A stretch of 64,000 nt of DNA from Macrocybe gigantea. Taxonomy: Eukaryota; Basidiomycota; Agaricomycetes; Agaricales; Callistosporiaceae. Location: positions 124,001 through 188,000 of the forward strand of contig SJRY01000245.1 of the NCBI GenBank assembly GCA_011319805.1, given 5' to 3'. Below, piece by piece: positions 34,262 through 44,777 of the stretch. Position 1 is the first letter of the stretch. Every line of letters begins with the position of its first letter. The position numbers were made by a program, and so were the translations under genes. The notes below the pieces were generated by a model. The model was not told where the DNA came from and did no database searches. It saw only the letters and a program-made list of their open reading frames with translations.

Positions 34262-35673
34262 GCTCTATTTTTATTTTTATTTTTATTTTTTATTTTTAAA
34301 TCAATAATTTTTATAGCAGTGCTCAATAGCAGTCTACTTGTATATATATGAATGTATTTATAATAAATACAACTAGTCCAAGTGAAGCCAGATTGAAGGG
34401 GTAAATATGGAGGGTGCACTAATCCTATTGTCTCCTACTTGTGCTTACTTGTTCACTAAGTCCATGTTCACCAGCTCCTAAGAGCTAGATATGGTCAATT
34501 CCATGTAGAGGGTCCAAAAGGACTCATAATGACAGATGTTGCAGGATTTGTGATGCACATTAAAGCTCAGTGTTTGCTTTCATCAAACACCACACTGACA
34601 TGATGCTCTGAGTTCTCCAGTCTAATTGTGGTTACTTCTGTGCAAAGGCTCCACAAAGAGCTATAACCCAGAGGATCTCCTGCTATGAAAGGGCAGTTAC
34701 CTGCTTCCTGGATCTGGAATAAAAGCACCTGCTACCTTATTCGACATTAGGTACTTAATGAACCAGAGGTACACAAAGGTATTATACTGGTGTTCAGCTG
34801 GCCTGTGCCAGTTATGGCACAAAGTCATGATATGGATGGAGTCTTCAGACCCTTGTCTGCATAAGCATTCCTTGCTCTTAACAAAATTAAATCTCGCTCG
34901 ATATGCATTGATCAGAGCATGGCTGCATGTGACATGATAGCAGCGAGCATAGAGCTCATTGCTTGTTACTAATTTTATAAACCCAGTTCTCTTACAAGAC
35001 AGGCATCCATATGCATCTGGCTTACCTGCATCATAGAAGTGAAATGTAGTTGCACCAATATACTTCTTGATCTCAGAATTCTGGTACCAAGCTGCATGTC
35101 ATTATCTGCTTCCTTGTAAAGAGTGTCAGTAGTATAGAGAGGATAGGGGCCCAAAGGGATGTCAAGGCTATGAGCAAGCTTATGAGCTTTGACCTGGATA
35201 GTCCACTTCTAGTGGGAAGGGACATGTCAGAACTGCTCCTTGGACAATAATAGCCAAGTACACAGTGAGGTGCACAGTGCAATAGAATGCACTTGTGCAG
35301 AATGAGGATTGCAATTGATGATGCAGTTGATTGTATTCATTGAGTTGAGGAAGCATATGACAGATGTTGCTCTATCTTGTGCAATAGCTCTTTGGATTGC
35401 CATGCAAAGTCTGATGAGCTCAGCATTATCGCTAGTCACTTCACTGACTGGCTGGCGAGTCTTGAATATGAGTCTGTTCATGAGTCTGCCCTTCTGATAT
35501 ACTCTGGAGGAGTAGACAGATTGCTTTGTAAGTGCTTCTGCTTTCATGAGCACAGAGCTATCACTACTCACATATATACAATCAGGCTTGGCTTGGCACT
35601 CAGTGAGCACTTGGTCAAGTAATGCATGATAAGCTTTGACAGAGTCTTCATCTCTGCCAAGAAGCTTATAGAT
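34262..35673 (-). mobile_element. LINE, 5'-truncated copy
   Basis: The left end is a degenerate poly(A) seen as (TTTTTA)n, then AAATCAATAATTT and the LINE 3' UTR. Coding remnants on the minus strand include SSDSSVLMKAEALTKQSV, TSDNAELIRLCMAIQRAIAQ and VICFLNSMNTINCII. It ends 5' near the LINE coordinate equivalent to 47700. It is AT-richer than the full-length LINE and full of stops, hence old. Confidence 0.85.
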
Positions 35674-36230
35674 GGGCCCCAGTAGCCCAGTGGTTTAATC
35701 ACTACTAAAGACTGGAGAGGTGGCTGTGCAGTCACTAGAAAGGTTGTAGACTCGATTCTCACTCATCTCCTGTACCTTGAAAGTAGGGATAGGCATGTGA
35801 TCCATCATCAGTTATAGTGCTCAGTGACTCAGATTGATAATCAACTCTGAGGCAGTACTATGGTCATGTGACCTTCTGTAACTAGGGTAGTAACCTAGTC
35901 ACGTGATAGAAATGATCATAGGAGCCCAAAGTGGCAGGTCAGATGACCTCTGACAGGCCATGCCTGAAATGGTCATGTGATTAGTCATATGATCAAGTAG
36001 GGAGCGAAAGCACAGGGTGCAGTAAGTGGGGGAGAGATTGGAAAACAATCTGACCTATGATGCACACCTTATAATAGGGTGTTCTAGAGCATGCATGCTT
36101 CTGGAAGGTGCCACACACCCTGTAATGGAGAGTCTCTTTGGACTGCGAGCTTGGGACAGAACACTCCCCACTGATTAATCTCGGGCCTAGTTTAACCAAC
36201 TAGATTAGGCAAAGAATCTAGTCATTAGTC
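35674..36230 (+). mobile_element. SINE1, 5' part
   Basis: The tRNA-like head GGGCCCCAGTAGCCCAGTGG is at 35674, with a B box near 35750. The SINE1 body then matches the reverse of 26230-26690. It stops at GTCATTAGTC where the T-run of the next SINE1 (minus) starts. Confidence 0.8.
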
Positions 36231-36514
36231 TTTTTTTTTTTCCTTTTTTTTTTTAATTCAACAATTTATATAGTAGTGCTTGATGGCAGTCTGCTTGTAA
36301 ATACATGAGGGTACCTACGATAAATATGTGAAGTTTAGGGCCTTCCAAGTGGAGAATCCTTATTACCGTCTCCTTTGCAGGATAGGTGCTAGACTAACCG
36401 ATAGAATTTCATGTCTAGACCCTGGAATCAACTTGGATTCAAGCCTGGATTAGTCATCCAGGTGAACCGGCAGAGGATAAGTCCTCTCAGGCTGGAGTCA
36501 GAGGACTGCCCTGT

Positions 36515-36550
<36 letters not shown>

Positions 36551-37330
36551 ATAATTTATGAGATTCAGGACCCTGCATATAGCAGAGCCCTGCGCTTTGC
36601 CCACTCTTGCGAGGGAGAGCCCACCATTACAGTGCATCCCAGAGTCAACTCAGACCCAATAGACCTCATCAGTCCATGAACCGACAGAGGAGTTTGTTAG
36701 CACTACTCCAGCCAGGTCGCAGGAGACTGTTCCAGCCTGCCATGGCTCACTCTTCAGCAGGGAGTTCACAGAGAGCCCCACTTACTACTGTTTCCCATTC
36801 CAGAGCAAGTGGTTCACTTTGTCATCAATGCAGATCTCCACTTGTCCCCAGTCTCTGCCTTGCCACCAGCCAGCCCTAGTTGTGCTCTCCTGAAGGAGCC
36901 AGGGATTGGTTTCTGACACCAGGAGCCCTCTTCGTTTAGTTCTGAGGAACCCAGGACTCGACTTATTTCCCACACCCTCCCCTGGAGTCCCCGAGTGTCC
37001 ATAGACCCAGTCTGTAAGGAGTGGCCTACTTTGCAAGTACATCACAGGTGTCATACTACTGAGACTAATGACTACTCTATGTCAGCGGATGGCTCTGGTG
37101 ATACCGGACCGTGACTGTCTGTGGTGGGGGATGGCCTGGCCTGGAATCACCCAGACATTCGGCTTGTTCTGTATATATTCTACCCCGCTTACTGCCCCTA
37201 TGCTTTCACTCCCTACTTGATCACATGATATCACGTGACCATTTCAGGCATGGGACACCAGACTCAAGGTCTAATGTACCACTTTGGAGTACAATCGATC
37301 ACTCTCACCTGGATCATGTGCCATTCTATA

Positions 37331-37335
37331 AATGT
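37331..37335. repeat. Target site duplication of A2, left (AATGT)
   Basis: AATGT occurs just outside both LTRs (37331-37335 and 43832-43836). The empty paralogue near 62270 has a single copy. Confidence 0.9.
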
Positions 37336-37656
37336 TGTTAGGCTAGACGAATCTTTAAAGGACTCGGACAGACTGAGTGCGAGAGTGGTTTAAGATGATG
37401 GCAAATGGAATATTAAGCCTAGCGCTACTGGTACATCTGAGAGTCCTTATATACGTTACAGTACTCGAGCACGGACCACGGACTGCGCAAATGCTGTGGA
37501 CTGCGGATGAGTAAGACTAAGGAGGAGATGACTTGGAGTGACTAGGGAAGTGGGATGACTCGATGGCTGCGCGCTGCGCAGTGTGATGGGGAGGATAAGG
37601 ATGGGGGAAAGATAAGATAAGAAATTGAATAGTCCTTTTGGGCGGCGTCTGTAACA
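37336..37656 (-). repeat. 3' LTR of A2
   Basis: 321 bp, TGTTAGG...CTGTAACA, followed inwards by the polypurine tract at 37657-37669. Confidence 0.95.
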
Positions 37657-37815
37657 TCACCCTCTCTTTAGATTCACGTCCTCACGAAAAGACCCTAGTC
37701 CAGCTGTCCCCACCCATTATTGGTCTCCCAGGTGGTTGCGGCATGTGGGCCCATGTATAATGAGCTCTTCATTATAGGAGCGGATGTGGTGGAGCATAGT
37801 GGCGAGGAGTTTAAG

Positions 37816-38091
37816 TCACCAGTTCTCTGTGCGAAGCATCTCCATTGCCTCGCGAAGCGTGATACATTCAGCTGCTGTGGGACCGGTCCCATCGGGGGTT
37901 CGTCCAGTCCAAAGGTGTGTGCAGACAGTCATAATGTAGCACAGGTATGTGCTGAGTGTGATGGCAAAGGGGTCTATGTAGTCACTAGCATTGAGAATCC
38001 TTGCCAGATTCTCAAGGTCGCTTGGGCGGTTGGGGGTAGGTGCGCGGCTGTCCTTGCTGCTGTCGATGCTGATGGGGGCGTTGGTGGTCAT
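37816..38091 (-). pseudogene. ORF3 of A2
   Basis: ATG at 38091-38089 overlaps the pol TGA (38090-38088) as ATGA. It reads MTTNAPISIDSSKDSRAPTP, then NRPSDLENLARILN, TVCTHLWTGRTPDGTGPTAA and EMLRTENW, and ends at TGA 37816-37818. A1 has CGA CGA there, so the stop is secondary. The downstream part (LKLLATMLHHIRSYNEEL) is still readable. It keeps the frame that A1 lost near 430. Family unknown. Confidence 0.6.
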
Positions 38092-41000
38092 GATGTGCAA
38101 TTTCTGGTCTTCTTTCCTCTCGTCATGGTCCTTTTATCCTGGTTCGTAGTCTTTTTTAGGAAACGGTCCAGAGCTTGCTGCGCATTTCCCAGTTCCTTCT
38201 CTTTGATCCATGTGTTTTCCTCGTGCCCGTACCCTTTCCATTTGACCAGGAATAGTGTTCCTCTTCCTTGTTTCTTTCTTTTTAGAATTTCTTCTACTTC
38301 ATACTCTTCTTCATCATTTATGATTTCAGGGGGTGGTGGTGATGGTCACTCTTGTATCTTGAAACAGGGTCCTTTGTAGGGTGTGAGTAGTGTTTCACTG
38401 AACACGGGTGTATCAGCTGCCATGATGCTGGGAGTTCTAGGCGATATGCTGAGGCGCCTTTCTTTTCGATCATCTTGAATGGTCCGTATTGGAGTGCCGA
38501 TAACTTCTTTGATGGTCGATTGACTGTGATATTGGTGGCTTCGAGCCATACCCCATCTCCTTTCTTGTATTCACGGGCCAGTTTTCATCTCGCATCGTAA
38601 TTGTCTTTGGCCCATGTTTGCACATACTGCAGCGCAGCATTTGCTTCTTTCCGCATTTGGTCCATTTTTTCGACGAAGTTCTTTGCTGCGGGATTGTTCC
38701 CTTCTGCTGTCTGTGGTTCTCCCTTCCAGGGGTGCATTCCATAGTTGAGGTAGAATGGCGTTTCCTTTGTTCCCTGGTGTGTTTTATCGTTGTATTGATA
38801 CTCTGCGATTGCTATCCATTCCGCCCAATCGTCCTGTAGGTTGTTCATGAAGCTTCTGAGGAAAGCTTCTGTCTCCTGATGGGATCGTTCCGCCTGTCCA
38901 TCTGTCTGTGGATGATAGGCCGTTGATAGGTTTTGCTTTGTTCCAAGCAGTTTTAGAAGTGCTGTCATGAATCGTGCTGCAAATTGGGGTCCTTGGTCGC
39001 TGATGATCTTTCGTAGAATTCCATGAAGTCACCACACATTGTCTCAGTATAGCCGTACGAGGCCTTCTGCTGTGAGTTCAGTGTTTGTGGGAATCAGGTG
39101 GATCATCTTGGTCAGGCGGTCTGTGACTGCGGCGATGGCATTGAAGCCGTTCGAGTTGGGTAGCGGTCCTATGAGATCTACTCCAATATCTTCCCATGGC
39201 TGTTGCGGAATCTCATGCGGGTGTAGTGGCGCATGTTTCTTTTATTGGATAATTTTGTTTCTTTGATATGTTTCACATCCATTAATATATTTTTTGATGT
39301 CCGTTAGCATTGATGGCCACCAGTAGGTGCGGTTTATGAGTTTGTGCATATGATATTATCCTGGATGCCCTCCAATGGGAGTGTCGTGGTGTTCAAACAT
39401 GATGTCTTCTTTTAGTTTGTTGTCTGGGGGGATGTAGATTTTCCCTCCTGCATATATGATGTGGTCTTCCTCTGTGAACCAGTGCGGTTTTTCCTTCAGT
39501 CCTGTTGTTACGATCGTTTCTCTTCATGCACATTGTCGAATTTGTTCTATTCTTGGGGATTCGATCATCGTGATCCCCTTGTCTGTATTGTTTCGTTATT
39601 TTCTGCTCCTCCTTTTTGCAGGTGTTCGTCCTCAAACATCATAAATTCGAAGTCTCGTTCATTATTCTCTTCCAGATGTCGGATGAATGCGGCTTCTTTG
39701 ATCATTTGTATATCATCCTTTTCTGCTAGATTTTCTTTGTATCCTGCCATTCGTGATAAGACGTCTGCTTTTCCGTTCGCTTTTCCTGGTACGTGTCATA
39801 GTTCATAGTCATATTCTTGTAGTTTCAGGTACCAGCCAATCTGTCTCGAATTGAGTCGCTGCGGTTTTCGGAAATACGATAGGTTCTTGTGATCCGTCAA
39901 TATTTCAAACTTCTCTCGAGCTTCTAGGAGGTATTGTCTCCATGTCTTCAGTGCCACCATTATTGTGAGCAGTTCTTTGTCATAGATTTCATAGTTCTGT
40001 TCTGCTGCAGTCATGCATCTTGAAATGAAGGCAATTGGATGCCACAGTCCTTTCTGCTGTTGTGATAGCACCGCTCCGATAGCGTATCCTGAGGCATCCG
40101 TTTCAACTTGGAATTTTCCTTCCGTTTGTGGTAGTGCTAGGATGGGTGCCGAGGTTATATGTCGAATTAATTCCCTGAAAGCGTCTTGCTGCTTGTCTGT
40201 CCACTGGAACGTCTTGTTTCCAGTCAGCTCCGTTAAAGGTTTAGCAACCTTTGCGTATCCTTTGATGAATCGTCGGTAAAAGTTTGTGAATCCCAAGAAC
40301 TTCTGTAGTTCTTTCTTCATTTTTGGGGTTGGCCAGGATTGTACGGCTGTGATTTTCTCCGGTTCCATTTCTACCTTCCCTTCTCCTATGATATATCCTA
40401 GTACTGGGACTTTTGATGATTCCCAGACACATTTTGGTCCTTTGATGAATAGGTCGTTCTTGTTCAGTATCTCCATGACTTCTATCGTGTTCTTTTGGAG
40501 TTCTTCTCGTGTTCGTCCGATGATTATGATGTCGTCCATATAGATTATGCATACTCTTCTTCGTATTTGGTCTTGGAAGAGGTTTGCCATCATTCGGCTA
40601 AAGGTGCCTGGTGCGTTGCATTGTCCAAAGTACATGACTGTTGGTTCGAAGAGTCCTCTTGCTGTTAGGAAGGCCGCTTTCCACTCGTCTCCTTTTCGGA
40701 TGCGGACATTATTGTATCCCCAGATAATGTCGATCTTGTTGAAGTATTTTGCTCCTTGTAACACATTGAGGAGTTTGCTGATACGTGGTAATGGGAACTT
40801 GTCCTTGACCGTGTATTTGTTTATTTCTCGATAGTCTTGGATGAGTCGTTTGCTGCCATCCTTCTTATTTCGAAAAAAGCACGGTGCTGCATAGGGTGAT
40901 TTTGAGGGACGTATCTTCCCTGTTCTTAATCCTTCTTCGACAAAGGTATCTAGCTCCTCTAGTTCCTTTTGTGTCATCGGGTAGATCTTGCTCGGTATTG

Positions 41001-41736
41001 TTTTTGGTGCGTCCTTTGTCAAGTTTATTTCGTGGTCCCACTCTTTGTGGTCTGGTAAATGATCGAAGTTTTTCTCTTTAAAGAGGTGTTTGAATCTTGT
41101 CAAATATGGGGGTATCTGAGTTCCCATCCTGTCGCTGGCTGTGGTTTTCACTTGTTCAGTTACTTTCTGTATTTTGATCGTTTGGTGGTTTATCTTGCAT
41201 GTTTTGGGGCATCTGTTAAAGACAATCTCTCCTGTCCTCTATTTGATCGTTGGGTTGTGATAGACAAGCCAGTCATGTCCTAGTAGCATGTCAGTTTTTC
41301 CGATGTCGAGTACGATGGCTTCCATGTGCTCTTTGTGTCCTTTAATGTCGATGTGGACCTCTGCTACCCGATCTGCTGTTTTCTGGCGGTTGGGTGATCC
41401 ATCTGCGTTTATGATTTGAATCCTCTTGATTCGTCGTGTCTTCAGTCCTGTTTTTGCTACTATGGCGGTATTGATGCAGGTCCTGTCTGCTCCGCTATCA
41501 ACTTCTGGTGTTATCGTTGCTATTCCTTTTCGCATTCGTATCTTCGCTGGTACTGCGAGTTCTTTTCTTTTAGGTGGTCTGTCACCTCGGATGGTTCTTC
41601 TTGGTGCTTCAGGTCGCTTTGCAGGAATGGTGTATTTCAGAGTATGGGATGATCTACATCCGGTATCGAAGTGAGTCTGTTTCAGCTGTATAGGTCACGA
41701 TTTAGCACCTCTTAGTCGGACCCTTCGACAAAACCC
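38088..41736 (-). pseudogene. pol: Pol polyprotein of A2
   Basis: Protease (41535-41239: VDSGADRTCIN, LLGHDWLVYH), then TAG replacing Trp at about 41235. A long RT-RNase H open stretch (41151-39796; YMDD, ETDASGYAIG, LTDHKNLSYF) ends in TGA at 39796-39798 where A1 has CGA. The integrase N-terminal part is frameshifted near 39580 and carries several more stops, with CETC changed to CETY. The integrase core and C-terminal pieces (38968-38585) and a chromodomain remnant follow. The linker stop TGA at 41695-41697 is CGA in A1, while the A1 linker stop is CGA here: the two copies decayed independently. Confidence 0.92.
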
Positions 41737-42569
41737 TCTTTGTCAGAGCTTTCTTCATCCTTGTCTTCTTCGTCTTCTTCTCCTTCTTCTTTTACTTCTC
41801 TGACTCGGGATTTTCCCTTCTTCTTCTTCTTGCAGTTTCGTGCGTAGTGTCCTTTCAAGCCGCAATTGAAACATGTGACGTTTGCTGCTCCTTTCCGTGG
41901 TTCCGGACAGTTTCGTGAAAGGTGTCCTGGATTATTGCAATTGAAGCAATTGTTGCTTCGTACTTTGTCGACTTCCATGGCCTGTCCTGCTCCTCGGCTC
42001 GAGTTCCCAGGTTTGCGTTGGTTGTTTGTGAACTCTCCCCTCATTACATTCCTATGTTCATCGATGTTTCGCCCGATCGCTCGAACTGTCTTGATATATT
42101 CGTCTCCATCTGTTGGAAGTACAGAGATTGAGTGTACGGCTTCTGCTGTCCTCCGGTTTAAACTCTTCTCGAGTAAGAAGCGAGGTGCTGTTCCTGTCAT
42201 TCCTGCTTTTCCTACGAGGTCTACGAATTTATCTAGGAATTCGTCAATGGGTCGGTTTCCCTGTCTGATGTTGAATAATTTGCTTCCTGCTTGCGACGGT
42301 GACATGACATTGCTGAATCGTGTTTCTATTTCGGTCACGAAATCAGCCCATGTGCTTTGATTAGTCGTGGTGTCAATTTTCTTTGACGCCCAGTGGGCTC
42401 CTGGTCCGTCGGTCATTCTGGATAGTACTGCTCCAATCCTCTGTACATTGGTGAGGTCTCTGTGTGCAGTTATGTAGAGTTTCATCTTCCTCCACCAAAT
42501 GTCGAAAGCTGTTCGATCTCCTGTGAAGGATTTCGGATCGGCGATAATTCCCTTGTATTCTGTCATCAT
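41712..42569 (-). CDS. gag: Gag of A2, capsid and nucleocapsid portion
   Basis: 285 residues open without a stop. The capsid-type region reads MMTEYKGIIADPKSFTGDRT, WWRKMKLYITAH, MTDGPGAHWASKKID and IRQGNRPIDEFLDKFVDL. Two CCHC knuckles follow, [14 protein letters not shown] and [14 protein letters not shown], then a [11 protein letters not shown] basic patch and an acidic tail. The frame continues upstream without a break through a Gln-rich linker to TGA 42666-42668, which is CGA in A1. This is the best preserved structural protein of the family. Whether it starts at 42569 or further upstream is not decidable here. Confidence 0.9.
   Translation of the reverse strand: MMTEYKGIIADPKSFTGDRTAFDIWWRKMKLYITAHRDLTNVQRIGAVLSRMTDGPGAHWASKKIDTTTNQSTWADFVTEIETRFSNVMSPSQAGSKLFNIRQGNRPIDEFLDKFVDLVGKAGMTGTAPRFLLEKSLNRRTAEAVHSISVLPTDGDEYIKTVRAIGRNIDEHRNVMRGEFTNNQRKPGNSSRGAGQAMEVDKVRSNNCFNCNNPGHLSRNCPEPRKGAANVTCFNCGLKGHYARNCKKKKKGKSRVREVKEEGEEDEEDKDEESSDKEGFVEGSD
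41730..41736 (-). promoter_or_regulatory. Predicted -1 frameshift site of A2
   Basis: G_GGT_TTT in the gag frame, 16 nt before the gag stop (41712-41714), as in A1. In A2 the -1 frame is open past the gag stop until the secondary TGA at 41695. Confidence 0.65.
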
Positions 42570-43357
42570 TGTCTGCGGAATCTCTTCGTCGTTGTCTTGG
42601 TCTTGGTCTTCCTGTATTTGGGCCTGTTGTGCTTGGGTCTGCTGCTCTTGAATCTGCTTTTGTCTTCATTCTTCTCTCTGTTCTTTCCAGTAATCTAGGT
42701 CGATTCCTGCGATTCTACAGGCCTGTTCAAAATTGGCCCACTCTGCGGTGGTTGGTCCATCTGTCTTTGGTAGTCTCTTTCACTCCCTCCACCGATAGTA
42801 TTCGTTCCAGTCGCTGTCGCTTACTTTTGCCACAGTGGTGTGATTTCCTTCTTATGCTGTACTTCGGCGAGTCAGTCTTCTGAAGGGGTTTGGTAATTTC
42901 GTTCCTATGTGCCCCTGACTTTGGTGTCGCTCTTGTTGATTCTGTCGTATGCTTTGTGCATCGTGTCCTCTCTGTATTAGTATGTCCTCTTCTTGTACCC
43001 GGCGATTGTAGTTTTCAATCTGCTGTTGTCTGAAGTTTCAGGCTTGTGTTCGTTCTCTCTTGTCTTCTTGCAGATCGGTTCGTCCTCTTCTTCGGCGGGA
43101 AGATTCTGGTCTGACCACAGCTCTTCTAGGCTTATCCCGTATTCTCCTTCTAGTAAGAGTTCTGTGATGAGTTGTGCTGCTCTGTCACTGAAAATCTCAG
43201 TGGGTTCGTCTGCGGTGGTGAAGGCAAATTCTTTCAGGAATGCCTGTTCTTCTTCGTCGCTACTTGGTGTAGGCGTACGCTCCCTCTTTCGTTTGTTTGA
43301 ATTGCTAGTGTCTCTGCGGTTGGCGTGGACTGTCTCTGCGAATGGCATGGACTGCAA
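42570..43357 (-). pseudogene. Gag N-terminal region of A2
   Basis: MQSMPFAETVHANRRDTSNS at 43357 and the acidic segment, then a 1-bp deletion (near 43055) that ends the frame at 42977. It retains the TAA corresponding to 5306-5308 of A1 and the VSDSDWNEYYRW-type block after it. Confidence 0.7.
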
Positions 43358-43498
43358 TGTGTGATCTACTTCTCTGAGCCAGGTGATCTCGTCGCTCGTG
43401 CTAGTGCTTGCTGGGTCGGCGACCGCTTGTCGTCGAATGTTGATCAGGTCTTTGATAAAGCGTTACGTGGTGTGTGTGAGTCTGAGCGAGTCTCGATG

Positions 43499-43509
43499 AG
43501 GCTTAATAT
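43499..43509 (-). promoter_or_regulatory. Self-complementary primer binding site of A2
   Basis: Sense ATATTAAGCCT starts 2 nt after the LTR and is complementary to AGGCTTAATAT at 43596-43586, 33 bp downstream of the TATA box TATATAAGG (43629-43621). Identical in A1. Confidence 0.7.
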
Positions 43510-43511
43510 CT

Positions 43512-43831
43512 TGTTAGGCTAGACGAATCTTTAAAGGACTCGGGCAGACTGAGTGCGAGAGTGGTTTAAGACGATGGCAAATGGAATATTAAGCCTAGCG
43601 CTACTGGTACATCTGAGAGTCCTTATATACGTTACAGTACTCGAGCACGGACCACGGACTGCGCAAATGCTGTGGACTGCGGATGAGTAAGACTAAGGAG
43701 GAGATGACTCGGAGTGACTAGGGAAGTGGGATGACTCGATGGCTGCACGCTGCGCAGTGTGATGGGAGGATAAGAGATGGGGAAAGATAAGATAAGAAAT
43801 TGAATAGTCCTTTTGGGCGGCGTCTGTAACA
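43512..43831 (-). repeat. 5' LTR of A2
   Basis: 320 bp, nearly identical to 37336-37656. It carries the TATA box at 43629-43621 and the predicted transcription start at 43596. Confidence 0.95.
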
Positions 43832-44012
43832 AATGTCATGTGACTCCTTGAACCCGGGCTCCGAGTTATCAATTCAGGCACCATACCCAGGCCAGGTGAT
43901 CAATGCAACCAATCTTTCCCATAGTATCAGCATCACCTGACCCATGTGAACCGAGTCCTGGATTCGATGCGAATCTATCCAGGATCATTCCGCCTCCTCG
44001 TTCTCTTGTCTG

Positions 44013-44777
44013 ATGACGAGGGTGGCTTCTCCGAAAGACCTCAGCATTTTGCGTGAGGCCGCTCTCCGCTGTGCTCCGGCAGGATCTACTGTCGAGCTCG
44101 CAATTCCGACGAGCGTTTCTTACTTGAAACTGCTCGACGTGCCCTATTTCAACGCCGATGGTAGCATTATCACTGCCCGGCAGGCTTACGAGATTCTCCG
44201 GGACTCTTCCTTCTCGGATCTCATTACTCTCGTTGGGGTACCGCGTGTCATGCGCAACTCCAAGAATTCCGATACTGCAACCGTCTGGTTCAACATCGAA
44301 GACACGTCAACTGGCCAGAACGTAAAGGCTCTGGACAATTGTACAGTTATGGTCAGGAATTGGCGTTGCCGATTCAAGGCCGCTCTCTCTTCGCCAGGAG
44401 TTCCTCTTTGCGAACGATGCTGGCGCTGGGGGCACTCTGCTTTGAAGTGCAACCAGCAATCTCTCCGCTGTCCGATCTGTGGGGAATCTCACAGAAAGGA
44501 ACACCATCGCACCTTGGCGTCTTGCTGCAAGGCTCGACCCAAGGCTAACCCTCCTCGTGAGGCTACTCCGGCGGGCCAGCCCTGTCCCCATCCTCCGAAG
44601 TGTCTCAGCTGCGGTCGAGACCACTCTACTGACGACCGGAAGTGTCCCTTCTGGAAAAATCGCTTTGATCCTGATTGGATCAAAGAACATTACAAGCTGG
44701 TGCGTGATCGTAAGCGATCAGGTAACAATCACCCTAATGCCTCCCCGCAGCGTAATGCGGAGGCCGACGCATCATGA
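44013..44777 (+). CDS. LINE ORF1, zinc-knuckle nucleic-acid-binding protein
   Basis: 254 residues, intact. The first half has no motif I can name (MTRVASPKDLSILREAALRC...). The second half carries three Cys/His modules: CERCWRWGHSALKC (CCHC), CPICGESHRKEHHRTLASCC, and CLSCGRDHSTDDRKC. It probably coats the RNA as ORF1 proteins of I/Tad-type LINEs do. The start 57 bp inside the element is the first ATG. The stop TGA overlaps the ORF2 ATG (ATGA at 44774-44777). Confidence 0.9.
   Translation: MTRVASPKDLSILREAALRCAPAGSTVELAIPTSVSYLKLLDVPYFNADGSIITARQAYEILRDSSFSDLITLVGVPRVMRNSKNSDTATVWFNIEDTSTGQNVKALDNCTVMVRNWRCRFKAALSSPGVPLCERCWRWGHSALKCNQQSLRCPICGESHRKEHHRTLASCCKARPKANPPREATPAGQPCPHPPKCLSCGRDHSTDDRKCPFWKNRFDPDWIKEHYKLVRDRKRSGNNHPNASPQRNAEADAS

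Larger units (their letters stand above)
37336..43831 (-). mobile_element. Ty3/gypsy chromovirus, copy A2, full length
   Basis: 6,496 bp with two LTRs and a perfect 5-bp target duplication, inserted in SINE1b. Same gene order as A1. More decayed than A1, chiefly by CGA-to-TGA stops and 1-bp deletions, although its gag keeps two reading-frame positions lost in A1. Confidence 0.96.
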
